Of a stretch of 64,000 bases of DNA, positions 46,545-57,000 are shown one piece after another (the stretch's first letter is position 1; each line of letters opens with the position of its first letter). The position numbers were made by a program, and so were the translations under genes. Source of the DNA: Sinotaia quadrata. Lineage: Eukaryota > Mollusca > Gastropoda > Architaenioglossa > Viviparidae. Location of the stretch: positions 69,711,891-69,775,890 of the forward strand of contig CM054179.1 of assembly GCA_028829895.1 (NCBI GenBank), in the 5' to 3' direction. The notes below the pieces were generated by a model. The model did not search any database and was not told the origin of the DNA. It was given only the letters and a program-made list of their open reading frames with translations.

Positions 46545-46612
46545 TATGTCACACTAGTTATCAGTTATGATTATTACTAACAACACTATCATAGCTAACT
46601 GCACTAGTATCA
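46545..46612 (+). mobile_element. LTR-like element fragment, 5' end, copy E
   Basis: CTAGTTATCAGTTATGATTA matches CTAGTTATCGGTTATGATTA at 27890 in copy B at 19 of 20 positions, and a weaker match (CATAGCTAACTGCACTAGTAT against CATAACTAATTACAAGTGAT) continues to about 46612. It merges into the ACTAGTATCACTAAC array. Confidence 0.65.
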
Positions 46613-47445
46613 CTAATACACTTGCAACAATAGTATCACTAACAACATTGGCACAAATAAAAAACCCACTAGCAACACTAATATCATTAACAACACTAGT
46701 ATCACTAACAGCTTAAGTAACACTAGAATCACTAACAGAACAAAGAACTTTAGCATCACTAACATACTAGCAAAACTAGTATCACTAATAACACTAGCAT
46801 ACTAACATACTAGCAGCACTAATATCATTACCAACACTAGTATCACTAGAAACACTAGTATCATTAACAGCATTAGCATCAATAACATACTAGCAACACT
46901 AGCACCACTAACAGCATTAGCGAAACTAGTATCACTAACAACACTAGCATCAATAACACACTAGAAGCACTAGTATCACTAAAATACTACTATCACAAAC
47001 AACACTAACAACACTAATATCATTAACAGCACTAGCAACACTAGCATCACTAACACACTAGCAAAACCAGAATCTCTAACAAAACTAGTATCATTCTAGA
47101 GACACTAGTATCACGAACAACACTAGTATCACTGACACTAGCAACTCTAGTATAATAACAACACTAGTATCACTAACACCATTAGCATCACTAGCATCAC
47201 TAACATCATTAGCATCATTAGTATCAGTAACATCATTAACATTACTAGTATCACTAACAGCACTAGCAACACTAGTATCACTAAAACACTAGCAACACTA
47301 GTATCACTAAAACATCACTATCAGCACTGGCAACACTAGTATCAATAACATACTAGAACACTAGTACCACTAACACTCTAGCTTCACTAGTATCACTAAC
47401 AACAATAGCATCCCTAACACACTAGCAAAACTAGTAACAGAACTA
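46575..47445. repeat. Short complex satellite of ACTAGTATCACTAACA words
   Basis: About 870 bp made from CACTAGTATCACTAACAACA and CACTAGCATCACTAACATAC variants in 15-40 bp blocks. ACTAGT and CTAGTATC are the dominant words. No fixed period. Confidence 0.93.
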
Positions 47446-48345
47446 ACAACATGGAGTTCATTTCAGTCTGACAAAAATATAGCTTACATTACAAAAAATA
47501 TAACTTACATTCATAAATTGTAGTAACAGAATTTTGTTTCGTTTAAAGTACCACTTTGCATGGTGACACATTTTTGCATGACGTTCAATAAATGCGAGAC
47601 CTAACTTGTCTGCTAAAAAGTTTGGTGTCAGTTTCATCAAATCCCAAGATCCATTAAGCGGCATAGTTAATGCTGTCATCACACACCCTGTATCAGTATC
47701 GGCTTCTCTTTACTCTGTGACAGCATCTCGTTGTTGGTTTTTATTTTCTTTCTTTTTTTAACCCACAAATTATTTTGTACCTTTTATTGTAGAAAAGATT
47801 GAGTGTATGAGGACGAGCGGTTCAATTCGTCAATATTTCGCGTCAATATGACCGACTTGGCTGGCCTTGTTAAATGTTTTCAGTCCTGTCATTCGGTCGC
47901 TTACACGCACCGTTCAGTGCAATTCGAGCCCCGCGGTCTACAAGGGAGATAAATTTCATTTTGTTACGGAAAAGCCGGCATTGCAACAAGGGCGTAGTAT
48001 TTCAGTTGGAAAGAACATTTATACGCGATATCTAATCTGATTTTCTTAATTAATACAATAATGCATTGTTTGGCGTCAGCTTCTTGCAAATCAAAGCTTC
48101 CGTTTAGTAAAAGCGTAATAATAATAATAATAGCAATACTTCTACTATACTACTGCTAGGAACAAATTAGAGTTATCTAGATACCTTTAGCCATTATGCA
48201 AATTCGAAACATTCAAGACACCTAACAGAACTCCTTCTCTCATTTGAGAGATTTCAGTTTAAATGGCATGATGCGGCACAATTTGGAAATATTTTTGGTA
48301 GACAGCTGCACCATGTTATACTTATCCACCCAAACATTGTTGATT
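47446..48345. other. Unique stretch, no recognised gene
   Basis: The minus-strand frame 47458-47682 (74 codons) contains LTPNFLADKLGLAFIERHAK, which looks protein-like and stays open past its first Met, but I do not recognise it. A GC-balanced segment lies at 47800-48000. (ATA)n sits at about 48118-48133. Confidence 0.4.
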
Positions 48346-48349
48346 CAAG

Positions 48350-48950
48350 ATAATCAAGACCGCTCCTTAAGATCAATGTTGCTACAGTTTGATATCTTCC
48401 AGACCTAGAGAAAAGCACGATAGTGTACTATGCCTAGGCCAAATATTGCTACATTTAGATATCTTTGGGAGCTAGAGATAAACTTTGAAATGTACTATAT
48501 TGGAGCCAAGTATTGCTACATTTAGTTATCTTTGGGAGCTAGAGATAAACTTTGAAATGTACTATATTGGAGCCAAATATTGCTTCAATTAGATATGTTT
48601 TGGGAGCTAGAGATAAACTTTGAAATGTACTATACTGGAGCCAAATATTGCTACATTTAGATATCTGCACTATCTATAGACCTAGAGATAAGCAGGAAAA
48701 TGTACTATATATAGGCCCAATATTGCTATATTTAGATATCTTTGTCACGCACGAAAATGCACTATATATAGGCCCAATATTGCTATATTGAGATATCTTT
48801 TGGAGCTAGAGATAAGCTGGAAAATGTACTATATATAAGCCCCTTATTGCTACATTCAAATATCTTTTGTCCTTAGAGATAAGCAGGAATATGTATTGTA
48901 TATAGGCCCATTATTGCTACATTTAGATATCTGTGGGCGCTAGTGATAGG
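48350..48950. repeat. 67-bp diverged minisatellite, about 9 copies
   Basis: AACTTTGAAATGTACTATAT recurs at 48481, 48548 and 48616 and TATTGCTACATTTAGATATC in each unit. The later copies read TATATATAGGCCCAATATTG. Confidence 0.93.
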
Positions 48951-48956
48951 CAGGAA

Positions 48957-49225
48957 CATACTCTACTAGCCACTCTGATACTGACTCTACTAGCCAGACT
49001 GATACTGACTCTACTTAGTCTAGTAGCTACACTACCACGGACTCTACTAGCCACTCTGATACTGACTCTACTAGCCACACTGATACTGACTCTAATAGCC
49101 ACACTGATACTGACTCTACTAGCCACACTGATACTGACTCTACTAGCCACACTGATACTGACTCTACTAGCCACACTGATAATGACTCTACTAGCCACAC
49201 TGATAATGACTCTACTAGCCACACT
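48957..49225. repeat. 24-bp minisatellite, about 11 copies
   Basis: CTGACTCTACTAGCCACACT then GATA. One interval (49012-49042) is rearranged (TTAGTCTAGTAGC, ACCACGG). Because 24 is 8 codons, three frames across both strands stay open for 70-100 codons. Confidence 0.96.
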
Positions 49226-49780
49226 CCATAAAGCTGCAAATTAAATAGCCAATATTTTCGTTGGCTAATATTTTGTTATGTTGAGTGTTGTGTTATGCAT
49301 TATGAGTAGTGCACTATATGAAATTCAATTTATGTTCATACAGTATTCATTACTTAACGCATTTCTAGACATAATTTATTTATTACAACAAATAAACACA
49401 GCTCGTTTTAAATGTGGCATTTGCTGAAGGATGTTTTTGAAAAAAATGCAGTTCTAATTTTTACATTTATATTTCCCTTTCCAGTAAATGATGAAATTGA
49501 ATTTCACTTGCATTCTCTCTTCATTTCTTCTTCGAGTGACGTCATTATTTCTTGTCAATTCTGTTTCACGAAAAGCGTAAGAGAAATTGACTAGATGCAA
49601 TTAAACGTAAAGAAATAAATAATAATTTGAAGAAAAAGGCAAAATCTTTCCAAATATCTAATTAATTCGTAAACATAATTAAGTCTGCACAAATATGCCA
49701 ATTTAAAGACCAGTGCATAGCACACATTTAAAGTCACCGAGCTCAAGTATCGACCAGGGCTGCTTTATGTTTCTTCTACG
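49226..49780. other. AT-rich spacer
   Basis: No repeats or recognised coding. Confidence 0.5.
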
Positions 49781-49785
49781 AGCTA

Positions 49786-50735
49786 GAGCTGTGTACTGCA
49801 CACTTCCTAGCGTTGTCTGTCCTCTCTCCCTGTGTACTGCACACTTCCTAGCACTGTCTGTCCCCTCTCCCTGTGTACTGCACACTTCCTAGCACTGTCT
49901 GTCCTCTCTCCCTGTGTACTGCACACTTCCTAGCACTGTCTGTCCCCTCTCCCTGTGTACTGCACACTTCCTAGCACTGTCTGTCCCCTCTCCCTGTGTA
50001 CTGCACACTTCCTAGCACTGTCTGTCCTCTCTCCCTGTGTACTGCACACTTCCTAGCACTGTCTGTCCTCTCTCCCTGTGTACTGCACACTTCCTAGCAC
50101 TGTCTGTCCTCTCTCCCTGTGTACTGCACACTTCCTAGCACTGTCTGTCCTCTCTCCCTGTGTACTGCACACTTCCTAGCACTGTCTGTCCTCTCTCCCT
50201 GTGTACTGCACACTTCCTAGCACTGTCTGTCCTCTCTCCCTGTGTACTGCACACTTCCTAGCACTGTCTGTCCTCTCTCCCTGTGTACTGCACACTTCCT
50301 AGCACTGTCTGTCCTCTCTCCCTGTGTACTGCACACTTCCTAGCACTGTCTGTCCTCTCTCCCTGTGTACTGCACACTTCCTAGCGTTGTCTGTCCTCTC
50401 TCCCTGTGTACTGCACACTTCCTAGCGTTGTCTGTCCTCTCTCCCTGTGTACTGCACACTTCCTAGCGTTGTCTGTCCTCTCTCCCTGTGTACTGCACAC
50501 TTCCTAGCGTTGTCTGTCCTCTCTCCCTGTGTACTGCACACTTCCTAGCACTGTCTGTCCTCTCTCCCTCTGTACTGCACACTTCCTAGCGTTGTCTGTC
50601 CTCTCTCCCTCTGTACTGCACACTTCCTAGCACTGTCTGTCCTCTCTCCCTGTGTACTGCACAATTCCTAGCGCTCTCTGTCCCCTCTCCCTATGTACAG
50701 CACAATTCCTAGCTCTTTCTGTCCCCTCTCCCTAT
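49786..50735. repeat. 41-bp minisatellite, about 23 copies, highly homogeneous
   Basis: GTGTACTGCACACTTCCTAG then CACTGTCTGTCCTCTCTCCCT. The period is exactly 41 bp (50101, 50142). Most units are identical except for two-state variants: CACTG versus CGTTG and CCTCTCT versus CCCCTCT. Four consecutive CGTTG units lie at about 50380-50515, with others at the array ends. It is more GC-rich than its surroundings, and the lower strand is purine-rich in the CCTCTCTCCCT segment. Confidence 0.97.
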
Positions 50736-50839
50736 GTACGTATATCGGTATATGCTTGCTTGTGTTTGAAGTCTGTTTATGTGTGTGTGAGAATGTGTTT
50801 GTGTAAGCGTGTGATTGGGTTAGTGTATGAGTGTGTATG

Positions 50840-50843
<4 letters not shown>

Positions 50844-50924
<81 letters not shown>
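50844..50924. repeat. (GA)n microsatellite, about 80 bp
   Basis: A pure GA run after a TGTGTATGAATG stretch. Confidence 0.98.
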
Positions 50925-50929
<5 letters not shown>

Positions 50930-51340
50930 ATCTGAGCTTCCAAGCTTTCAAACACCGACCGTTTAACTTTAACACATCCTCGCAGCATTCTTAAAGAGGC
51001 GACGGGCGATAACTGTTTTGTCAGGAATCATATTGGTAGTCTGCCCTTGCTGTAGAAAAGTCAAAAGAGTACGATGCAGTATGTGTGTGAAGATGCACAG
51101 CCATACAGTTATCGTGTGAAACCTTTATTCCTACAGAAAGCGAGTAGTGTTGGGCAGTTCACATGTTATACATCAATAGCTCTGACATTATTGCCCGGAC
51201 ATCAACTCGAATATCTTTATGAGTAGGCCATTGCAATTTATGTCAGTTATGGAGGTACGAAACCGTCAAATCAGTCAGTTTCTGTATAGACTATATTTTG
51301 ACTTTATGTTTTGTGTAGATTCATAATTGCTTTCTGGTGA
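50925..51340. other. Unique, GC-balanced spacer
   Basis: Nothing recognised. Confidence 0.5.
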
Positions 51341-51344
51341 TCCA

Positions 51345-51600
51345 AATATATCTTTTCTGTATAAACCTATACTATGTCTGCCTGCTTTCTACATAGACCT
51401 ATACTATGTCTAGGACTACATGTTTTTAGTACAGACCTATACTATGTCTAAGACTACATGTTTTCAGTACTATGACTAACTGTTTTCTGTAAAGACTCTA
51501 CAATGTCTACCTGTTTTTTTTCACATACCTACACTATGTCTATCTGTTTTCTGTACAGACCTATACTATATTTACCCATTTTCTGAACAGACATAATTGT
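51345..51600. repeat. About 38-bp diverged minisatellite, 6-7 copies
   Basis: ACAGACCTATACTATGTCTA then CATGTTTTCTGT-like linkers. Confidence 0.87.
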
Positions 51601-52085
51601 TGTTCAGCCATAAATTAATGAATAATATAGGACAACAAAACTAATTGAGGTCATACTTCCAGTACTTGACAATCCCCCAAGTAATGTCTCGCGACATAAT
51701 TAACAACAAAGTAGATGGCAAAAACATTACAATTATAAATTTTGCACAAAGTGAAGATGATAAGGAATGAAACAAACATGGATGAAAAATTAACAAAGAA
51801 TTAAATATTAATTGATATAAGATATTTTTTTTAAAATAGAAACAATCCAATCTCATTTTGCAATTACAATTTCCAATGATTATCCTATCTTATGCCTAAA
51901 GGTCATATTCGAAAAGTTTATACTTCTATTATAGTTTTCCCTCTGAGTCTTTATTACTCTTCTTCACTTGACAGTTTCTTATAAGAGTTTCTAATAACCA
52001 GAGTACACACTCAGATTACACATGTCTATAGTGCACTTATCTATAGTACTGCCAAGCGATGCTTCCCTTTTGTGCCACTACACAC
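51601..52085. other. AT-rich spacer
   Basis: No gene or array seen. Confidence 0.5.
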
Positions 52086-52100
52086 AAACAGAATGGGCAG

Positions 52101-52322
52101 CTTACGTCATGATGAGTCATCTGCTCTTGTCCATGCTTACGTCATGATGTATCATCTGCTCTTGGCCATGCTTACGTCATGATGTGTCATCTGCTCTTGG
52201 CCATGCTTACGTCATGATGTGTCATCTGCTCTTGGCCATGCTTACGTCATGATGAGTCATCTGCTCTTGGCCATGCTTACGTCATGATGTGTCATCTGCT
52301 CTTGGCCATGATTACATCATGA
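52101..52322. repeat. 35-bp minisatellite, about 6 copies, with bZIP-like motifs
   Basis: GCTTACGTCATGATGTGTCA then TCTGCTCTTGGCCAT. TTACGTCA occurs at 52102, 52137, 52172, 52207, 52242 and 52277. Two units have TGAGTCA (52113, 52253) where the others have TGTGTCA or TGTATCA. The last copy is degenerate (ATTACATCATGA). Confidence 0.96.
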
Positions 52323-52835
52323 ATCTTTATCACAGCCCAGTTAAAAAAATACTTAGACTCTAGGCCAGATCCAGCAAACAGCAATTCCAACCAAATGAAA
52401 TTTATTAGAACTTCAAGAAGAAAATCCTGCAAATAACAATGTAGTAATAAACATTTGCTACAATTAAATTGAGAGTATTTTTTGTGCCAAGGTCAAATCC
52501 CACTGATCACAATTCCACTAAAATGAAAAGAGAAAAAATAGATTAAAATATTCATATTATGATATTCTCTTTAGCATCCTACACAAAATCCTTAACTGTA
52601 ATATTTTTACATAGTAACAATGATGTACCTTTCATTTCTATGAAAATAAAAGAGTTAGAAAGAAACACTATATCGCAGTTCATGAATATTCACTTGCTAA
52701 AAATCATTTGCTATTTTCTGTTTAGGCCTTTCTAGACTTCAAGAGTACAGTCTTTATGATCTTTGGCTGGACTATTTCCTTTATGTCAAAATGATGCTGG
52801 TTCTGAGACAAGTGAATTATTTTTCTTCTGTCAAA
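52323..52835. other. AT-rich spacer
   Basis: No gene seen. Confidence 0.5.
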
Positions 52836-52839
52836 GTTA

Positions 52840-53325
52840 TTACAGTCATGTTTTGCATTATACATCAATCATATGTAGAATTGTATATCAGTCGTTTGTT
52901 GCATTGTAAATTAATCATGTGCTGCTTTGATTATCAACCATGTGTTTTACTGTATATCGATTATGTGTTCCATTGCAAATCAGTCATGTATTGCATTATA
53001 TATCATGTATTGCACTGTATATCAATCAGGTTTTGGCATTGCATATCAGTCAAGTGCTGCGGTGTATATAAACCATGTGTTGCACTATATTAATCATGTT
53101 TTGCTTTATATTCAGCCATGCGTCATATGCTGTATATAAATCATGTTTTTGTACTTTATATCAATCTTATATTGCATTGTATATCAACCATATGATGCAC
53201 TGTATATATATCGTGTGCTGCGTTGTATATCAATCGTGTGTTCCGCTGTATATCAATCATCTATTTCATTTTATATCAATCATGTTTTGCACTGAATATC
53301 AATCATGTGTTGCACAGTTCACACT
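52840..53325. repeat. About 23-bp diverged minisatellite, about 21 copies
   Basis: TGTTGCATTGTATATCAATC-like units repeat with frequent substitutions. Open frames on the plus strand derive from the period and have no stop-free logic beyond it. Confidence 0.9.
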
Positions 53326-53865
53326 ACTTATTCAAAACATACCTCACGATCACTTAACAGTAACTTATTGAAGTCGTTCTAAATTATTAAATGTTCAATA
53401 TTGTTGCGATGCTGTTCTATCAATGATTTACTTCGAATCTCTAGATCCGCATTGTAGAACATTCAAATTTATTAGTGTGATTATTAGTCTGCTTTGAATT
53501 GTTGACTTTCCACGCACTCAACTCGAAAAATGGTATATACTAACAAAGTTGAAATACTTTATTGTAAACGGGCGTAGATGATGAGAGAATTAACATACTG
53601 CTGAATGATGATGCCATCAAACACTTAATGGATTGCTTTATATTAACTAATCAATCACAAATTCGAATGATCTTTTTCAGTTATTAATCAATCATTGTTA
53701 TATTCAATCAAACACTTGCACAGTTAATGGTTCACATGTTTGGAGACCACCTGAACACAATTAACAAAGTAAACTTTACAGACGCCATCACGATCAGCAG
53801 CATTGGCTTTACATACACCTTCGTTACCATCACAAATGCAACCGGCATGCAAGGAAATACGTTTT
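53326..53865. other. Unique spacer
   Basis: Nothing recognised. Confidence 0.5.
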
Positions 53866-53867
53866 AG

Positions 53868-54192
53868 TATTGATCAATCAGTCATTCTCACAGTCAATGA
53901 AATGACTTCTCTTTGGACGATAATAGGCAGTCATTGCTCAGATCAAGCAGTCATTCTCACAGTCAATGAAATGACTTCTTTTTTGGACGATAATAGGCAG
54001 TCATTGCTCAGATCAAGCAGTCATTCTCACAGTCAATGAAATGACTTCTCTTTGGACGATAATAGGCAGTCATTGCTCAGATCAAGCAGTCATTCTCATA
54101 GTCAATGAAATGACTTCTTTTTGGACGATAATAGGCAGTCATCCTGAGAGTCAATGAAATGACTTCTCTTTCGACGATAATAAACAGTCATT
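53868..54192. repeat. 69-bp minisatellite, 4.5 copies
   Basis: GTCATTCTCACAGTCAATGA at 53881, 53950 and 54020. Units contain AATGACTTCT, GGACGATAATAGGCAG and CATTGCTCAGATCAAG. The last copy is internally deleted. Confidence 0.95.
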
Positions 54193-54330
54193 GCTCAGAA
54201 AGGGAGAGCTGATTAGTTCTAATGAAACATTAATCAACAAACTGAAGATAACTATCAAGCAGCATTTGATAGTACCATTATGTAGTGTCGATAATGTATA
54301 AACCAACTGGTACCCAGGATATATGTAAGT

Positions 54331-54334
54331 GTGC

Positions 54335-54386
<52 letters not shown>
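54331..54386. repeat. (GT)n microsatellite
   Basis: About 55 bp of pure GT. Confidence 0.97.
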
Positions 54387-54389
<3 letters not shown>

Positions 54390-55395
54390 TCTGTTTGATC
54401 TAGCTATCTATTTGTCTATCTAAAATAAGGTTACCCTTCACTACGTGGGCTTAATAGAATTTTTTGTAGCTCAAATAAAATAATATGCATGTGGGTACAC
54501 AATTGTTGTGAGCTGCAATACAGTCTCAAGACAGATATTAAAAAGACAGCTCATGTTGCAACATTTAGGGACATTACGCACGCGACTTTGGCGAGGGTTT
54601 ATGTCTGTGATTATCCAAAGATTGCAAGCAGAAGCATTTCCTATTACATTGGGCAACGCATTGCGAGTGAAACTGAGTCACGTGATAAAAAGCTGTGTTT
54701 GCTTCTGGTGGGGATTCTGAAAAACAGATGTCATCGTGCATCACTTCAAAACACCACACCCCTCTCCCATCCCAATACCCTCATGTAACATCTCACCCCT
54801 TCATTCCCACCCAACATAACCCATGACACTAACCTAACCTACTCTTCTCCTAACATTCCCACCCAACATCCTCATCCAGCATATTTTATTGTTGATTTAA
54901 TACAGTTATTGTTAAATTTATTGACCTTCTTACACGTATTGATAAACTTATGTGGGAGAAGCAATCTGTGAAATACATAATATATGAGTTCAATTCATTC
55001 AAAAATTCTTAGAAATGAGCATAGCGATAAGTTCCATGTGTACCGATATTTCACAAATGAATTATCTTTAAAGATCAATCCTTCCAAAAGAATTAAATGA
55101 AAATAAGCTGTGAAAGTATTTCCATGAAGAAGAGATGTTACACATTTTAAATTTAGTCCTTTGCGAAAACTAGAAAGAAATAGTCTGTGAAGGGCCGATA
55201 ACTCACAGCCACTGATTCGAACACTCAGATTGAATATATTTTGCGGGTTTCGTTTATCTGCGCTTATTTAACATTGGACATATATTTTCCCCCACCCCCA
55301 CCCCCCGTTTTCCTTTCTTATGACACTTAGTGACTCCATCTCCAGTCTCGCTTAGCACGCTTTCCCCATCTTCCTTACCTCTCCTTTATTACAAT
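54390..55395. other. Unique stretch with unrecognised frames
   Basis: 54489-54788 (plus, 99 codons) and 54508-54720 (plus, another frame) overlap with a minus-strand frame; none is recognised. The segment 54560-54720 is GC-balanced. C-rich words (CATCCCAATACCC, CCCACCCAACAT) lie at 54760-54880. Confidence 0.4.
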
Positions 55396-55400
55396 TTTTC

Positions 55401-55490
55401 TCTCATTTCTGGCTCTCCTCCATCTCTCATTTCTCGCTCTCCTCCATCTCTCATTTCTCGCTCTCCTCCATCTCTCATTTCTCTCTCCAA
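55401..55490. repeat. 24-bp tandem repeat, 3.7 copies
   Basis: TCTCATTTCTCGCTCTCCTC then CATC at 55401, 55425 and on. Confidence 0.95.
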
Positions 55491-55690
55491 AGAAGTATTT
55501 CTGTGTGTCTGTGTTTGCGTTTAAGTGTTTGTGTGTATTGTGCGACCACGTAATTTCCTATCCAATTTCCATTACTAATCTATTATTCTCTACCCTCCAT
55601 GTGATTCCAGGCATGACCTTTTGCTTTTGTTTACCATGCAACACACTCGTACACATCCAGTATAGAGTTTCGAAACGTCAACAAATTATC

Positions 55691-56047
55691 TTAAACATAA
55701 TTAAACACATCCCTGTAAAACATGACTGAATGGGAGGTCTTGCGATGTCCATGGCTGAAAACGGACTGGCTGGGACAGTTCGACTGGGTAAGACAATTTC
55801 CTCGTTGCCAGAGTAAAGGGAAATAACACCCGATCTCATTCTCTAACAACACTGACACTGTCAGAGCTTTCGATTCCCTATACCTCAATTTTAATTGTTT
55901 CATTTGAGCTCGTAAGGGTGATAACTCTCGGGGCAGATTGACAGTGACTTCCCTCGAGTGTCTGACCAGGGATATGCGCGGTGGGACAGATTGTAATCCT
56001 GTCCAGCAGAACGCAAGAAAGCTGAGAAGGAAAAAATACAAAAACAA
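55691..56047 (-). CDS. Unrecognised open frame, 118 codons; weak candidate
   Basis: The longest open frame in the window that is not built on a tandem or low-complexity unit. It starts MFLYFFLLSFLAFCWTG, which resembles a signal peptide, followed by a basic, hydrophilic stretch (EVTVNLPRELSPLRAQMKQL). The DNA is GC-balanced. No family is recognised, and a second minus-strand frame (55878-56075) overlaps it. It could be chance. Confidence 0.18.
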   Translation of the reverse strand: MFLYFFLLSFLAFCWTGLQSVPPRISLVRHSREVTVNLPRELSPLRAQMKQLKLRYRESKALTVSVLLENEIGCYFPLLWQRGNCLTQSNCPSQSVFSHGHRKTSHSVMFYRDVFNYV

Positions 56048-56079
56048 CCATCCTTCCCTTCAGAAGCTGGCACATCTAA

Positions 56080-56410
56080 AGGCGTGTCTGATTGCGTGAA
56101 CTGTTACATTAATACATGTATCAAGCAGCTAAGACTAAGTTAGACAAATGCATTCATGTTATCTCATGTTTTGAGGAATGTCTGCCTAAGACTCTAAGTA
56201 CTTGTTGAGAAGTGCCGTCGACTAGTGTAGCTCTACAGCCGATAGGATTCAGTGGTGCATTTGTTTTCTTATTGCACCCTCCTCTTCTATTATTCTTTTC
56301 ATTCCTTCTTCTCCTTATTTAAGTCTTGTACTCTTCTAAATAAATGAAAAGATACAATTTGGATATTTTTATTAGCGCATCATATTGCTTGAAACTTTGA
56401 AGCGATCAAC
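56080..56410. other. Unique spacer
   Basis: Nothing recognised. Confidence 0.5.
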
Positions 56411-56447
56411 AGGTGTGTGTTTGTGTGTGTGTGTGTGGGGGGGGGTA
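56411..56447. repeat. (GT)n followed by poly-G
   Basis: GT repeats ending in about nine G. Confidence 0.93.
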
Positions 56448-56624
56448 GCAGACTGAATTTGACGAAGGTTGGACAGACCCCCGAACAACATATCGGGGAA
56501 GTTCGGCCCCTAATCACTGTCTTGCGAGGTCAACACCTAGACCTAGCGGTCACTACGATCCCAACTCTACTAATTCTGTTTGTACACGTCAGAGACAGAA
56601 AAGGGAGAAAGAAGTACTACAGAG

Positions 56625-56748
56625 TTTTATAGCAACATTTGATAACAGACAAAGAAATAACAGTATTTATTACCTGTACTAGATGATTTATAGCAACATT
56701 TGATAACTGACAAAGAGAGAACAGTATTTATTACCTGTACTAGATGAT
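56625..56748. repeat. 62-bp tandem duplication
   Basis: TTTATAGCAACATTTGATAA at 56625 and 56687; copies differ at a few positions (AACAGACAAAGAAATAAC versus AACTGACAAAGAGAGAAC). Confidence 0.95.
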
Positions 56749-56771
56749 TTGGTGTGCATCACATCAGGTGA

Positions 56772-57000
56772 AAGTATAGACTGATACAAATAATAAATCT
56801 GTTACTGAAAACACAAAAGTATAGACCGATACAAATAATAAATCTGTTACTGAAAACACAAAAGTATAGACTGATACAAATAATAAATCTGTTACTGAAA
56901 ACACAAAAGTATAGACCGATGCAATTAATAAATCTGTTACTGAAAACACAAAAGCATAGACTAATACAATTAATAAATCTGTTATCGAAAACAGAAATGT
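56772..57000. repeat. 45-bp minisatellite, 5 copies
   Basis: AGTATAGACCGATACAAATA then ATAAATCTGTTACTGAAAAC. ACCGATAC and ACTGATAC units alternate. The minus-strand frames of about 100 codons come from 45 = 15 codons. Confidence 0.96.

Noticed and set aside
48923..49244. 100-codon frames on both strands with 8-residue repeats
   Set aside because: Generated by the 24-bp tandem unit; three mutually exclusive frames are open across the two strands.
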